From positions 1-58,012 of IMG/VR virus record IMGVR_UViG_3300031658_000009: a stretch of DNA of 58,012 nucleotides. One strand, written 5' to 3'. The number at the start of each line of letters is the position of its first letter. Position 1 is the stretch's first letter. Position numbers and translations under genes: made by a program. Positions 1 through 10,003 of this stretch are shown piece by piece. Below the pieces are notes generated by a model. That model did no database searches and was not told the DNA's origin. It saw nothing but the letters and a program-made list of their open reading frames with translations. Source of the stretch: a virus.

Positions 1-3000
1 CCGTACCAGCGGGACTACCACTACCGTTAGTTCCGGTTGTACCGTTTACAATGTTTACAGTATCAAATACCAAAAGCCTGTTCGTGTTACAATTTGAAAC
101 ATCGTTTACCTGCCAAATATCTGGAGTATAAATTGTTCCGTTAGACCCAGTTGCTCCTTTGGCTCCAGCGGCTCCAGCAGTACCTGTTGCTCCTTTAGCA
201 CCATTGGTACCATTAGCCCCTGTTGCTCCTTTGGCTCCAGCGGCTCCATTGGCACCGGTAGCACCCTTAGCACCCTTAGTACCTGCTCCTGTTGCTCCTT
301 TAGCACCAGAAGATCCGTTGATGTTTCCTGTTTGATTCCATTGACTTCCATCCCATTCGTATACGTCACCGTTATCAGTGTCAAGATATTGATCTCTTAG
401 GTTTACACCAGCCGCTGTTGGGGCTCCACTGTCAGAAGTCCATTGTGAACCCTGAACCCCTTTAGCGCCAGTTGCTCCTTTGGCTCCAGCAGTTCCTTTA
501 GTCGCTGTTCCGGTTGCTCCTTTGGCTCCAGCGGCTCCAGCGGCTCCTTTAACTGAAGCGCCGGTTGCTCCTTTGGCTCCAGCGGCTCCAGCGGCTCCTT
601 TCGTTGCGGTACCTGTTGCTCCCTTGTCTCCGGTTGCGCCCTTGGTTGCAGCACCAGTGGCGCCTTTTTGACCTTTAGTCGCTGTTCCGGTTGCTCCTTT
701 GGCTCCAGCGGCTCCAGCGGCTCCTTTAACTGAAGCGCCAGTTGCCCCCTTGTCTCCAGTTGCTCCTTTAGTAGCGGCACCTGTCGCTCCTTTTTGACCT
801 TTAGTTGCTGTTCCAGTCGCTCCCTTGTCTCCGGTTGCTCCTTTTGTAGCAGTACCGGTTGCTCCCTTGGCTCCCGCTGCTCCTTTAGTAGCGGCACCTG
901 TCGCTCCTTTAGCACCATCGTTACCAGCAGTACCTGTTGCTCCTTTTGTAGCAGCGCCGGTTGCTCCCTTGTCTCCAGTTGCCCCCTTAGTAGCGGCACC
1001 AGTTGCTCCCTTGGTTCCCGCTGTTCCTTTAGTTGCGGCACCAGTCGCTCCCTTATCTCCAGTCGCTCCTTTCGTTGCTGCTCCTGTTGCTCCTTTATTA
1101 CCCGTAGGGCCTTCTATACTACCTGTTGAGTTCCATTGACTTCCATCCCATTGGTACACCTCGCCATCATCTGTATCTAAGTATAGATCATCAGTGTTTG
1201 AGGGTGCAGTCGTTGGGGCACCAGCGGCTGATTGCCATTGTGATCCCTCAACACCCTTGGATCCTGTGGCTCCTTTAGTACCTGCTTCACCTTTCTGGCC
1301 TTTGGTTGCTGTTCCAGTTGCTCCTTTGGCTCCAGCAGTTCCTTTAGTAGCAGCACCTGTTGCTCCTTTATCACCAGTCGCTCCTTTAGTCGCTGTTCCA
1401 GTCGCACCCTTATCACCAGTCGCTCCTTTAGTCGCTGCGCCAGTTGCCCCCTTGTCTCCGGTTGCTCCTTTCGTCGCTGTTCCAGTTGCTCCCTTATCAC
1501 CAGTTGCCCCTTTAGTAGCAGCACCAGTTGCTCCCTTCGCACCCGTAGGGCCTTCTATACTACCTGTTGAGTTCCATTGACTTCCATCCCACTGATAGAC
1601 CTCACCGTCGTCAGTGTCAAGATATTGATCATCAGTATTTGACGGTGCAGTCGTTGGGGCACCAGCGGCTGATTGCCATTGTGATCCCTCTACTCCTTTA
1701 GATCCGGTTGCTCCCTTGGCTCCCGCTGTTCCTTTAGTTGCAGTACCAGTTGCGCCTTTATCTCCAGTCGCTCCTTTCGTTGCAGCGCCTGTGGCACCTT
1801 TAGTACCATCAACACCTTTTAGTCCCTTATCACCCTTAACAGCGGTTCCTGTAGCACCTTTGGCTCCGTCTATACCTTTATCTCCAGTAGCACCCTTAAC
1901 AGATGCTCCTGTAGCGCCTTTATCTCCAGTTGCCCCTTTGGTTGCAGCACCAGTAGCGCCTTTATCGCCAGTTGCTCCTTTAGTAGCGGTACCAGTTGCG
2001 CCTTTAGTTCCGTCTATACCTTTATCTCCGGTAGCGCCTTTGGTTCCATCTATTCCTTTTTGACCGGTCTGTCCTTTGCTACCACCTGGTCCTTGAGGTC
2101 CCTGTATACTACCTTGTGCATTCCATTGACTTCCGTCCCATTGGTATACCTCACCGTCATCGGTGTCTAAATACTGATCATCTACGTTAGAAGGAGCAGT
2201 CGTTGGGGCACCAGCGGCTGATTGCCATTGTGATCCCTCAACCCCTTTCTGGCCCTTGTCGCCTGTCGCGCCCTTAGTACCGTCTACACCCTTCTGACCC
2301 TTATCTCCAGCAGTACCTTTATCTCCCGCTGTTCCTTTTGTGCCATCAATACCCTTCTGTCCGGTTTGTCCTTTATCTCCCGCTGTTCCTTTAGTTGCGG
2401 TACCGGTCGCTCCCTTGGCACCAGCAGTTCCCTTAGATCCCTCTATACTTCCTTGAGCAGCCCATGCACTGCCATTCCAAGAATATACTTCACCGTCGTC
2501 GGTGTCTAGGTACTGATCATTTGTGTTCGATGGAGCAGTAGTCGGAACACCAGCGGCTGATTGCCATTGTGAGCCTTCGACGCCTTTTTGGCCCTTGTCT
2601 CCTGTGGCACCTTTAGTACCATCAACACCTTTTAGTCCCTTTTCTCCTGTTGCTCCTTTTGTGCCATCTATTCCTTTCTGGCCTTTATCACCAGCAGTAC
2701 CTTTATCTCCAGCCGTTCCTTTTGTGCCATCAACACCTTTTAGTCCTTTATCACCTGTTGCTCCTTTTGTGCCATCAAGACCTTTCTGGCCTTTATCACC
2801 AGTCTGTCCTTTGTCTCCAGCCGTTCCTTTTGTAGCAGTACCTGTGGCGCCCTTGTCTCCGGTCTGACCCTTTGAACCTCCTGGTCCCTCTATACTTCCT
2901 TGAGCGTTCCATGTTGTTCCATTCCATGAGTAAACCTCTCCATCATCCGTATTTAAATACTGATCGCGTATGTTTACACCATTGGTTGTTGGTACTCCAC

Positions 3001-6000
3001 TAGAAGAAGTCCATTGTGAGCCTTGAACACCCTTAGCGCCAGTTGCTCCCTTAGTACCGTCAAGACCTTTCTGGCCTTTATCACCAGTTGCACCTTTTGT
3101 TCCGTCAAGACCTTTTTGGCCCTTGTCTCCCGCTGTTCCTTTTGTTCCGTCAAGACCTTTTTGGCCCTTGTCCCCGGCGGCACCCTTAGTAGCAGTACCC
3201 GTCGCTCCTTTAGGTCCTTGAATACTACCTGTGGAAGCCCACGCTGTTCCGTTCCATTGATAGACCTCACCGTCGTCGGTATCAAGATATTGGTCATCCA
3301 CGTTAGATGGGGCAGCAGTCGGAACACCAGCAGCAGAGGTCCATTGTGATCCCTCAACTCCTTTAGCACCTGTGGCACCTTTGGTTCCATCTATACCTTT
3401 TTGTCCCTTATCTCCAGTTGTTCCCTTAGTTCCGTCAAGACCTTTCTGTCCCTTATCACCAGCCGTTCCTTTGTCTCCAGTAGCACCTTTGGTTCCATCT
3501 ATACCTTTATCTCCGGTTGCGCCTTTTCCACCTCCTGGTCCTTGAGGTCCTTCAATGCTTCCCTGAGCAGTCCACGCAGTCCCATTCCAAGAATAGACTT
3601 CTCCATCATCAGTATCAAGATATTGATCTCCAGAATTCACCCCATTAGTTGTAGGTGCTCCATTGGAAGAGGTCCATTGCGAACCTTGCACTCCTTTAGC
3701 GCCTGTTTGACCCTTATCGCCAGTAGCACCCTTAGTACCGTCTATTCCTTTTTGACCTTTGTCTCCGTCTATACCCTTATCTCCGGTTTGACCCTTGGTG
3801 CCATCTATTCCTTTCTGACCAGTCTCTCCTTTCTGTCCTTTAACAGCGGCTCCAGTTGCTCCCTTCGCACCCGTAGGGCCTTCTATACTTCCTTGAGCAG
3901 CCCATGCACTGCCGTTCCATTGATAAACTTCTCCGTCGTCAGTATCCAGGTACTGATCGCCTATGTTTACGCCATTAGTTGTTGGTACTCCATTGGAAGA
4001 GGTCCACTGAGAACCTTGAACACCCTTAGCACCTGTGGCGCCCTTGTCTCCATCGACTCCTTTTTGACCCTTGTCACCATCTATTCCTTTTTGACCTTTG
4101 TCACCGGTGGTGCCTTTATCCCCTGTTGCTCCTTTTGTGCCATCTATTCCTTTCTGACCAGTCTCTCCTTTCTGACCAGTTGCACCTTTGTTACCAGTCG
4201 GCCCTTCGATACTACCTTTGGATACCCACGCTGTTCCGTTCCACTGATAAACTTCTCCATCGTCGGTGTCTAAATATTGATCATCAACATTAGATGGGGC
4301 ACCAGTAGGGGTGCCGGGAGCAGACTGCCATTGTGAGCCTTCGACTCCTTTAGTACCAGTAGCACCTTTGTCTCCGGTTTGTCCCTTGACTCCATCAATA
4401 CCTTTTTCGCCCTTATCACCGGTGGCACCTTTATCACCAGCAGTACCCTTAGTACCATCTATTCCTTTTTGACCGGTCTGTCCTTTATCACCAGTTGCAC
4501 CTTTTCCACCTCCTGGTCCTTGAGGTCCTTCTATACTACCTGTTGAGTTCCACGCTGTTCCGTTCCACTGATAGACCTCACCGTCGTCAGTATCAAGATA
4601 TTGATCGTCTGTATTAGAGGGCGCAGTAGTCGGGACACCAGCGGCTGATTGCCATTGCGATCCCTCGACCCCTTTAGCACCCGCTTCGCCTTTCTGGCCC
4701 TTATCTCCAGCCGTACCCTTGGTACCATCAACGCCTTTTTGGCCTTTGTCTCCAGCAGTACCTTTCCCTCCAGTAGGTCCTTCTATACTTCCCTGGGCAA
4801 CCCAAGCGTTTGATTTGAATTCATAAACCTCTCCATCATCTGTATCAAGATATTGGTCTCCTTCATTATTACCAGTAGATGTTGGTGCTCCAGGAGCAGA
4901 AGTCCATTCAGATCCTCTGACACCATTTATTCCTTTGTCACCGGTAGCGCCCTTAAGACCATCTATTCCTTTCTGACCCTTGTCTCCAGTCTGACCCTTG
5001 TCTCCAGTCTGTCCTTTATCTCCAGCGGTACCTTTTGTACCGTCTATACCCTTCTCTCCAGTAGCACCTTTTACAGAAGCACCAGCAGGTCCTTCTATAT
5101 TACCTGTAGATACCCACGCTGTTCCGTTCCATTGGTACACCTCGCCGTCATCGGTGTCTAAGTATTGGTCATCTGTATTAGAAGGAGCAGTCGTTGGGAC
5201 ACCAGCAGCAGACTGCCACTGCGATCCCTCCACTCCTTTAGCGCCAGTAGCACCTTTAGTACCATCAACGCCTTTATCACCAGTAGCACCTTTAGTACCA
5301 TCTATCCCTTTTTGACCTTTAGTACCGTCTATCCCTTTTTGACCTTTGTCACCAGTCTGCCCTTTGTCACCTGAGGCTCCTTTGTCTCCAGCGGTACCTT
5401 TTACAGAAGCGCCAGCAGGTCCCTCTATACTGCCTTGTGCATTCCACGCTGTTCCATCCCAAGAGTATATTTCACCGTCATCGGTATCCAGGTACTGATC
5501 GTCTATGTTTACGCCATTAGTTGTTGGTGCTCCATTGGAAGAGGTCCACTGAGAACCCTCAACTCCTTTCGCTCCAGTAGCACCTTTCTCTCCTTTAGCA
5601 CCTTCATTTCCAGTAGCACCTTTTGTACCATCTATTCCCTTATCACCAGCAGTACCTTTTCCTCCTGTAGGGCCTTCTATACTACCTTGTGCATTCCATT
5701 GACTTCCATCCCACTGGTAAACTTCACCATCATCAGTGTCTAGATATTGATCATGTTCATTGACCCCATTAGTTGTTGGAGAGCCTGGGGCTGAGGTCCA
5801 TTGAGAACCCTCTACTCCCTTGTCTCCAGTGGCTCCCTTAGTGCCATCTATTCCTTTATCTCCAGTAGCACCTTTAGTACCGTCGACTCCCTTGTCTCCA
5901 GTAGCACCTTTAGTACCGTCAGTCCCCTTATCTCCAGTGGTACCTTTAATACCAGTATCACCCTTGGATCCGGTTGCACCCTTAGTACCATCTATTCCTT

Positions 6001-7117
6001 TTTCGCCGGTCTGTCCTTTTTCTCCGGTAGTCCCCTTATCTCCAGTGGTACCTTTAATACCAGTATCACCCTTATCTCCGGTTGCACCCTTAGTGCCATC
6101 AATCCCTTTTTGACCAGTCTCTCCTTTTTCTCCGGCAGTTCCTTTAGTACCTTCAGTACCCTTGTCTCCTGTACTTCCTTTATCTCCTCTGTCACCTGTA
6201 GTTACAAATGACACTATTACATCATCGCTGTTTGCAAATGGATCAGCACTTGAAAAGCCCTGCTCACCTATGTCTATTGACCACCAACCTGTTTGATCAG
6301 TTAGATCACTAATACTAAACAACAGAAAGATTGAAGCATCGAGTCTCTTAGAAACCCTTACATGACCTTTAACAGCGGATGTTACAGATGATATAGTTGA
6401 TAAAAAAGAATCAATGCTATTACCGTCATCATCGGTTGAGTCAATAGCCATTATAGTTGAAGTTGATTGATCTCCTCCACCCTGATTAACAACGACTATA
6501 CCTGTTCCGGGATCAGCACTTACGTCTGTTGATGTACTAAATGTATAATCAAAAGTAGCACCACCAAAGTTACCTTCAGTACCCTTGGATCCTGTGTCCC
6601 CCTTAGTGCCATCAATACCTTTTTGACCGTCTACCCCTTTTTGTCCGGTTTGACCTTTATCTCCTGTTGCTCCTTTTACTCCAATCTCACCTTTCTCTCC
6701 AGTAGCGCCCTTATCACCAGAAGTGCCCTTGGTTCCATCTATCCCTTTATCACCGGTTGTTCCTTTATCTCCCGCTGTTCCTTTGTCACCGGTTGATCCT
6801 TTTACTCCGATATCACCCTTAACTCCGATTTCACCTTTATCTCCGGTAACTCCCTTATCTCCAGTAGTTCCCTTAACTCCGATTTCTCCTTTATCACCGG
6901 TAGTCCCTTTCTCACCAGTGGTACCCTTAACTCCTTGATCTCCTTTAACGCCAATCTCTCCCTTTTGACCTTTAGAACCTACCTCACCCTTCTCACCTTT
7001 GGCGCCAACAAGTTGAGTAACACTTCCGGGTGTTATTACCGCTGTTGTTTGAGGTGGTAGTGTAACGTCAAAGACGAGTCCTCCTGCTTCTATTACTATG
7101 ATTTCTACTTCAGCCAT
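1..7117 (-). CDS. Giant collagen-like tail fibre (main part; continues at 57849-58012)
   Basis: A single minus-strand frame starts at ATG 7117 (MAEVEIIVIEAGG...) and shows no stop where the frame was checked (several points down to base 1), giving 2372 codons here. After about 35 residues it becomes Gly-X-Y collagen repeats, for example GAKGEKGEVGSKGQKG. Lysine is frequent in the Y position: about 25 of some 46 triplets in 6590-7010 are X-Lys-Gly. Proline is scarce. A non-collagen beta-rich module lies at about 6195-6580 (starting GNFGGATFDYTF), of a kind known in marine phage structural proteins. Fifteen further spacers carry LDTDDGEVYQWDGSQW-like sequences typical of phage collagen fibres. 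The last part reads out of base 1 into base 58012 in frame. It is probably the receptor-binding or capsid-surface fibre. The downstream gene encodes a collagen-lysine-modifying enzyme. The frame was checked at several points, not codon by codon. Confidence 0.9.
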   Translation of the reverse strand, partial: MAEVEIIVIEAGGLVFDVTLPPQTTAVITPGSVTQLVGAKGEKGEVGSKGQKGEIGVKGDQGVKGTTGEKGTTGDKGEIGVKGTTGDKGVTGDKGEIGVKGDIGVKGSTGDKGTAGDKGTTGDKGIDGTKGTSGDKGATGEKGEIGVKGATGDKGQTGQKGVDGQKGIDGTKGDTGSKGTEGNFGGATFDYTFSTSTDVSADPGTGIVVVNQGGGDQSTSTIMAIDSTDDDGNSIDSFLSTISSVTSAVKGHVRVSKRLDASIFLLFSISDLTDQTGWWSIDIGEQGFSSADPFANSDDVIVSFVTTGDRGDKGSTGDKGTEGTKGTAGEKGETGQKGIDGTKGATGDKGDTGIKGTTGDKGTTGEKGQTGEKGIDGTKGATGSKGDTGIKGTTGDKGTDGTKGATGDKGVDGTKGATGDKGIDGTKGATGDKGVEGSQWTSAPGSPTTNGVNEHDQYLDTDDGEVYQWDGSQWNAQGSIEGPTGGKGTAGDKGIDGTKGATGNEGAKGEKGATGAKGVEGSQWTSSNGAPTTNGVNIDDQYLDTDDGEIYSWDGTAWNAQGSIEGPAGASVKGTAGDKGASGDKGQTGDKGQKGIDGTKGQKGIDGTKGATGDKGVDGTKGATGAKGVEGSQWQSAAGVPTTAPSNTDDQYLDTDDGEVYQWNGTAWVSTGNIEGPAGASVKGATGEKGIDGTKGTAGDKGQTGDKGQTGDKGQKGIDGLKGATGDKGINGVRGSEWTSAPGAPTSTGNNEGDQYLDTDDGEVYEFKSNAWVAQGSIEGPTGGKGTAGDKGQKGVDGTKGTAGDKGQKGEAGAKGVEGSQWQSAAGVPTTAPSNTDDQYLDTDDGEVYQWNGTAWNSTGSIEGPQGPGGGKGATGDKGQTGQKGIDGTKGTAGDKGATGDKGEKGIDGVKGQTGDKGATGTKGVEGSQWQSAPGTPTGAPSNVDDQYLDTDDGEVYQWNGTAWVSKGSIEGPTGNKGATGQKGETGQKGIDGTKGATGDKGTTGDKGQKGIDGDKGQKGVDGDKGATGAKGVQGSQWTSSNGVPTTNGVNIGDQYLDTDDGEVYQWNGSAWAAQGSIEGPTGAKGATGAAVKGQKGETGQKGIDGTKGQTGDKGIDGDKGQKGIDGTKGATGDKGQTGAKGVQGSQWTSSNGAPTTNGVNSGDQYLDTDDGEVYSWNGTAWTAQGSIEGPQGPGGGKGATGDKGIDGTKGATGDKGTAGDKGQKGLDGTKGTTGDKGQKGIDGTKGATGAKGVEGSQWTSAAGVPTAAPSNVDDQYLDTDDGEVYQWNGTAWASTGSIQGPKGATGTATKGAAGDKGQKGLDGTKGTAGDKGQKGLDGTKGATGDKGQKGLDGTKGATGAKGVQGSQWTSSSGVPTTNGVNIRDQYLNTDDGEVYSWNGTTWNAQGSIEGPGGSKGQTGDKGATGTATKGTAGDKGQTGDKGQKGLDGTKGATGDKGLKGVDGTKGTAGDKGTAGDKGQKGIDGTKGATGEKGLKGVDGTKGATGDKGQKGVEGSQWQSAAGVPTTAPSNTNDQYLDTDDGEVYSWNGSAWAAQGSIEGSKGTAGAKGATGTATKGTAGDKGQTGQKGIDGTKGTAGDKGTAGDKGQKGVDGTKGATGDKGQKGVEGSQWQSAAGAPTTAPSNVDDQYLDTDDGEVYQWDGSQWNAQGSIQGPQGPGGSKGQTGQKGIDGTKGATGDKGIDGTKGATGTATKGATGDKGATGAATKGATGDKGATGASVKGATGDKGIDGAKGATGTAVKGDKGLKGVDGTKGATGAATKGATGDKGATGTATKGTAGAKGATGSKGVEGSQWQSAAGAPTTAPSNTDDQYLDTDDGEVYQWDGSQWNSTGSIEGPTGAKGATGAATKGATGDKGATGTATKGATGDKGATGAATKGATGDKGATGTATKGATGDKGATGAATKGTAGAKGATGTATKGQKGEAGTKGATGSKGVEGSQWQSAAGAPTTAPSNTDDLYLDTDDGEVYQWDGSQWNSTGSIEGPTGNKGATGAATKGATGDKGATGAATKGTAGTKGATGAATKGATGDKGATGAATKGATGTAGNDGAKGATGAATKGAAGAKGATGTATKGATGDKGATGTATKGQKGATGAATKGATGDKGATGASVKGAAGAAGAKGATGTATKGQKGATGAATKGATGDKGATGTATKGAAGAAGAKGATGASVKGAAGAAGAKGATGTATKGTAGAKGATGAKGVQGSQWTSDSGAPTAAGVNLRDQYLDTDNGDVYEWDGSQWNQTGNINGSSGAKGATGAGTKGAKGATGANGAAGAKGATGANGTNGAKGATGTAGAAGAKGATGSNGTIYTPDIWQVNDVSNCNTNRLLVFDTVNIVNGTTGTNGSGSPAGT
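313..5812 (-). repeat. Fifteen-copy spacer module within the collagen fibre gene
   Basis: About 140-150 bases recur near 313-450, 1107-1250, 1550-1692, 2097-2242, 2437-2580, 2882-3030, 3212-3358, 3535-3690, 3875-4020, 4203-4348, 4520-4670, 4768-4922, 5088-5232, 5420-5562 and 5662-5812. Each encodes about 48 residues of the form GVEGSQWQSAAGAPTTAP, then LDTDDGEVYQWDGSQW, then GSIEGPTG. Gly-X-Y blocks of variable length lie between copies. The modules presumably act as small beta folds that interrupt, register or nucleate the triple helix. Copy boundaries are approximate and were read by eye. Confidence 0.85.
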
Positions 7118-7135
7118 TAGGGATTATTCTGAAAT

Positions 7136-7534
7136 TTATGTTACTATGTCTTGCACTACTTCAAAGGTTCCGTAGAACCAGGTCTCAACAGTGCTTGCTG
7201 ATGTAAGTGTTGATTGAAAGCCATACACATATGTACCTGCCGCAACTTGCATATTAGTCGAGGATATGGTTACTAAGAGGTTTCCATTTATATCTCCTGT
7301 TATAGAAATAAGACCATCTGCAATAACCAATGGTCCATTATCATATTCTCTAACCTCCATTTTAAATGAGTATAGAGTCAAGTCTAGTTTTACACCGTTT
7401 GATGATTTGACTACAGATTTTAAAATAAATGTATCACCACGTCGCGTACAGATATTCAACTGAGCAGCGTTGTTCATATTTAAGTTTGTCGGGTTAGGAC
7501 ATGAACATGGACTATTTGAGCATCCGCAAGCCAT
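7136..7534 (-). CDS. Small beta-sandwich-like virion protein next to the fibre
   Basis: This 132-residue protein has a Cys-rich N-terminus (MACGCSNSPCSCPNP) followed by a stretch such as RRGDTFILKSVVKSSNG. The pattern of a repeated Asp-Thr-Phe start, alternating hydrophobics and a 'DLTxYxFKMEVRE' strand resembles N-terminal beta-sandwich domains of baseplate or fibre proteins (BppU type). The gene lies 18 bases upstream of the fibre start and directly downstream of the portal gene on the same strand, so a fibre adaptor or attachment role is plausible. The family assignment is tentative. Confidence 0.45.
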   Translation of the reverse strand: MACGCSNSPCSCPNPTNLNMNNAAQLNICTRRGDTFILKSVVKSSNGVKLDLTLYSFKMEVREYDNGPLVIADGLISITGDINGNLLVTISSTNMQVAAGTYVYGFQSTLTSASTVETWFYGTFEVVQDIVT

Positions 7535-7535
7535 A

Positions 7536-9968
7536 TTAGGATAGGGTTAGGTTTGTTATTACTTCTTCTTCAAGTGGAGGTCTATCTCCTTGTCTCTGGG
7601 CAATTAATTTACTCTGAGCAATTGTTTGTTTATCTATTCTAGCATCTTTGCGATCTTCAGAGGCCATTTGTTCCTGTTGCTTAACACCACTTTCGATCTG
7701 CTGCTCAACCACGCCATAGTCACCCTTCATTTGCTCAATCTGTATCTTAAAAGAATACTCAAGTTCCATGAGTTGCGCTTTTGCCTGTGTCTCTAATTGA
7801 ATACGCTGTGCATCTATTTGAGCCTCAAGTTGTTTCTTTTGCATTTCAATCTGTCCAGAAACCTGTGATGACTGAGCATTTGCCTGAGATTGCATCTGCA
7901 TATTTTGTGCAGCCATTTCTTGCTGCTGCTTCATACGTTTCTTTCTACGTACAATTAATAGGCGCTCTGCTTGTTCAACGTCTTTTATTTGCCTAACAGC
8001 GATAGCATCCTCAAGATCAATTTCTTTTTGAGCCAGCGCTATTTGAATGTTTTGTTCAAGATATTGCTTATCTAACTCATTCATCTCAGTTACAACCATC
8101 ACTCCAAAGTTGTACATGGATAAGTTGTTAAACGAAGTGATTACCGCCATGTTTGTTTCTCCAATAGCATTTGTATACGCTTTATAGAGAATACTTTTAG
8201 GTGGAATAATCTGTAAACATCTTACAGTGTCTTCACAAACTTTTTTGTAAAGAACCATAGCAGCATTAGTAATATCATATATAGCATTATTACCCGCTGT
8301 TATTTGCTGCTGTCTAACACCCACAAGTGCGTCTCCCTTAGGTGATGTACCATCCATCACTTCATTGATGCCTGTAGCGTCTCTAATCATCCTTAGGTAG
8401 TGATTATAAACTGCGACTAACTCCTGTATGTTTCTAATAGCATTTCCTATCTCACGAACAGGAGGGTTCTGGAATCCACCTTCTGGGTTCTTGCTTCTAT
8501 AATAGAAGATCCCTGTCTGCTCATAAATATCTTGAATCTCTAATGGTTGAAGTGATCCACCTCTACCTAATTGAACATTCTCTAGTCCCTCTATATCTAT
8601 GATCAAACCATCCGGCTTTGCCTTGGCTATTGATTGTTGAATCTTAAGGTGACTTATCTGTAGCATATCAGCAAAACCAATAACAGAAGACACCATTGAC
8701 TTAGGTATCATCCCTCTTATGTTTGTTGCTATTGCGCTGTATGAAAGGTTAGCCCGAGAAATGTCATGTACGTTCTTTGGTATGTTTTTCTTAGGCCCGT
8801 AGTTGTATAAGAAATCAGTACCGACAATGAATGTACCACCCCATACTGTAGCATTACTCATATACATTGCTTCTCTGTCATAAACAGAAGCAGTAGGAGC
8901 CTGATACTCAGTACCTTTGTAATAGAACCCAATGTTACCGAAGGAAGATGTTTTTTTCTCGTAAACAATATTATCTACAGACATGAACTCATAGTCCATT
9001 ACCTCTATCTTATATTCATCAAAACCTTGACGGTATCTTGTACCAGGACGATCGTAGGTACTTCCTGTTGTTGAGAATTGAGTTGGGTTGTTGCCGTACT
9101 TATTCATTACGGTCTTAGCGATTTGCTCGTATTGCGCATCGGTAAACTGATCACCAGCAATACGTTTCAAATCCATTATTGTTATATACTTAAAGTGCCC
9201 AGCATATGTTAGATCACCAAAATTCGGATCGTCAGTATAGTTATGTACAAAGCGCTTTGGATCAACATACTCTTGTTTGATGCCATAATTAGGATCATTA
9301 GAGCGTTTAGCCACAGCCATACCAAGGGTAGCAAGGTCTTCAACACATCGACGATATATAGATTCATTAAAGTTGTTCCACTTAAGAGTCATTTCAGTAG
9401 CAATCTGGGCAGATATCTCAGCGTCGGTCTTTATGTTTGTATCAAGAAAGATCTCAGTTTCCTCTGGTGTTTCTGGTAATTTTGATGGATCTTGTTTTAC
9501 ATTTAAACCAAGCGACATGGCTTCTTCAATCATGTCACGGTTTTCGATACGTAATATTGTAGCGTTCTTCTTCTTGTCTTTCTCTGTTCTAGAAAGAGGA
9601 TCAATAGCCTGTATCTGAGGATATGGTTCTTTAGATAAGATTTTATTTACAACAATCTTAACGAACTTAGGAACGATAGGAACTGGAGTGTAATCCAGTG
9701 TAAGTAAAGTTCCGTCTCCATTATTAGGATCTAAAGAGTTTAGTATCTGTCTGTAGATTGATGTGTCTTGAGTTCCCTGTGCATAATCTCTACAGCGTTC
9801 CATTTCGCTGTTTCTTCTGCCGTATAAGGAATTCTGATAGTCACTACCAACCCATTGAGCGAACATAGCCTTTGCGTATTGAAGGCCATAGGAAGTGCTC
9901 ATCTTCTCCTCCGTGCTTGCTAATGCATCGGGAAAAGAAGATTGTCCTGTCTTATATTGATTGTCCAT
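7536..9968 (-). CDS. Portal protein
   Basis: This 810-residue protein lies directly downstream of the large terminase gene, the usual portal position. The first 300 residues contain typical portal features: a helical entry region, VPIVPKFVKIVVNKI, and YVDPKRFVHNYTDDPNFGD followed by an aromatic-rich clip-like segment. The C-terminal 150 residues are a long Gln/Lys/Glu-rich coiled coil (QIEMQKKQLEAQIDAQRIQL), suggesting a barrel or crown. The length of about 800 residues suits crAss-like and related Bacteroidetes podovirus portals. A TATATTTG -7 box lies 20 bases upstream of the ATG. Portals form the dodecameric DNA-entry ring. The assignment rests on position and remembered family patterns. 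Confidence 0.8.
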   Translation of the reverse strand: MDNQYKTGQSSFPDALASTEEKMSTSYGLQYAKAMFAQWVGSDYQNSLYGRRNSEMERCRDYAQGTQDTSIYRQILNSLDPNNGDGTLLTLDYTPVPIVPKFVKIVVNKILSKEPYPQIQAIDPLSRTEKDKKKNATILRIENRDMIEEAMSLGLNVKQDPSKLPETPEETEIFLDTNIKTDAEISAQIATEMTLKWNNFNESIYRRCVEDLATLGMAVAKRSNDPNYGIKQEYVDPKRFVHNYTDDPNFGDLTYAGHFKYITIMDLKRIAGDQFTDAQYEQIAKTVMNKYGNNPTQFSTTGSTYDRPGTRYRQGFDEYKIEVMDYEFMSVDNIVYEKKTSSFGNIGFYYKGTEYQAPTASVYDREAMYMSNATVWGGTFIVGTDFLYNYGPKKNIPKNVHDISRANLSYSAIATNIRGMIPKSMVSSVIGFADMLQISHLKIQQSIAKAKPDGLIIDIEGLENVQLGRGGSLQPLEIQDIYEQTGIFYYRSKNPEGGFQNPPVREIGNAIRNIQELVAVYNHYLRMIRDATGINEVMDGTSPKGDALVGVRQQQITAGNNAIYDITNAAMVLYKKVCEDTVRCLQIIPPKSILYKAYTNAIGETNMAVITSFNNLSMYNFGVMVVTEMNELDKQYLEQNIQIALAQKEIDLEDAIAVRQIKDVEQAERLLIVRRKKRMKQQQEMAAQNMQMQSQANAQSSQVSGQIEMQKKQLEAQIDAQRIQLETQAKAQLMELEYSFKIQIEQMKGDYGVVEQQIESGVKQQEQMASEDRKDARIDKQTIAQSKLIAQRQGDRPPLEEEVITNLTLS

Positions 9969-9988
9969 ACTTGAGATTGCTACTTATG

Positions 9989-9996
9989 CAAATATA
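9989..9996 (-). promoter_or_regulatory. Bacteroidetes-type promoter -7 box for the portal gene
   Basis: On the minus strand this reads TATATTTG, an exact TAnnTTTG match. The portal ATG (9968) follows 20 bases later, in the short gap after the terminase gene. Confidence 0.55.
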
Positions 9997-10003
9997 CTTC
10001 TTA

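Noticed and set aside
403-2867. Long frames on both strands inside the fibre gene with Leu/Glu/Gln- or Pro/Val/Ala-rich products
   Set aside because: They are out-of-phase translations of the Gly-X-Y repeat. Only the frame starting at 7117 gives coherent collagen and spacer modules, verified in phase at about 1100, 2102, 4532, 5090 and 6566.
1-7020. CRISPR-like or tandem DNA repeat array
   Set aside because: The repeat follows codon triplets of Gly-X-Y with variable units, so it is protein-coding repetition and not equal repeats with unique spacers.
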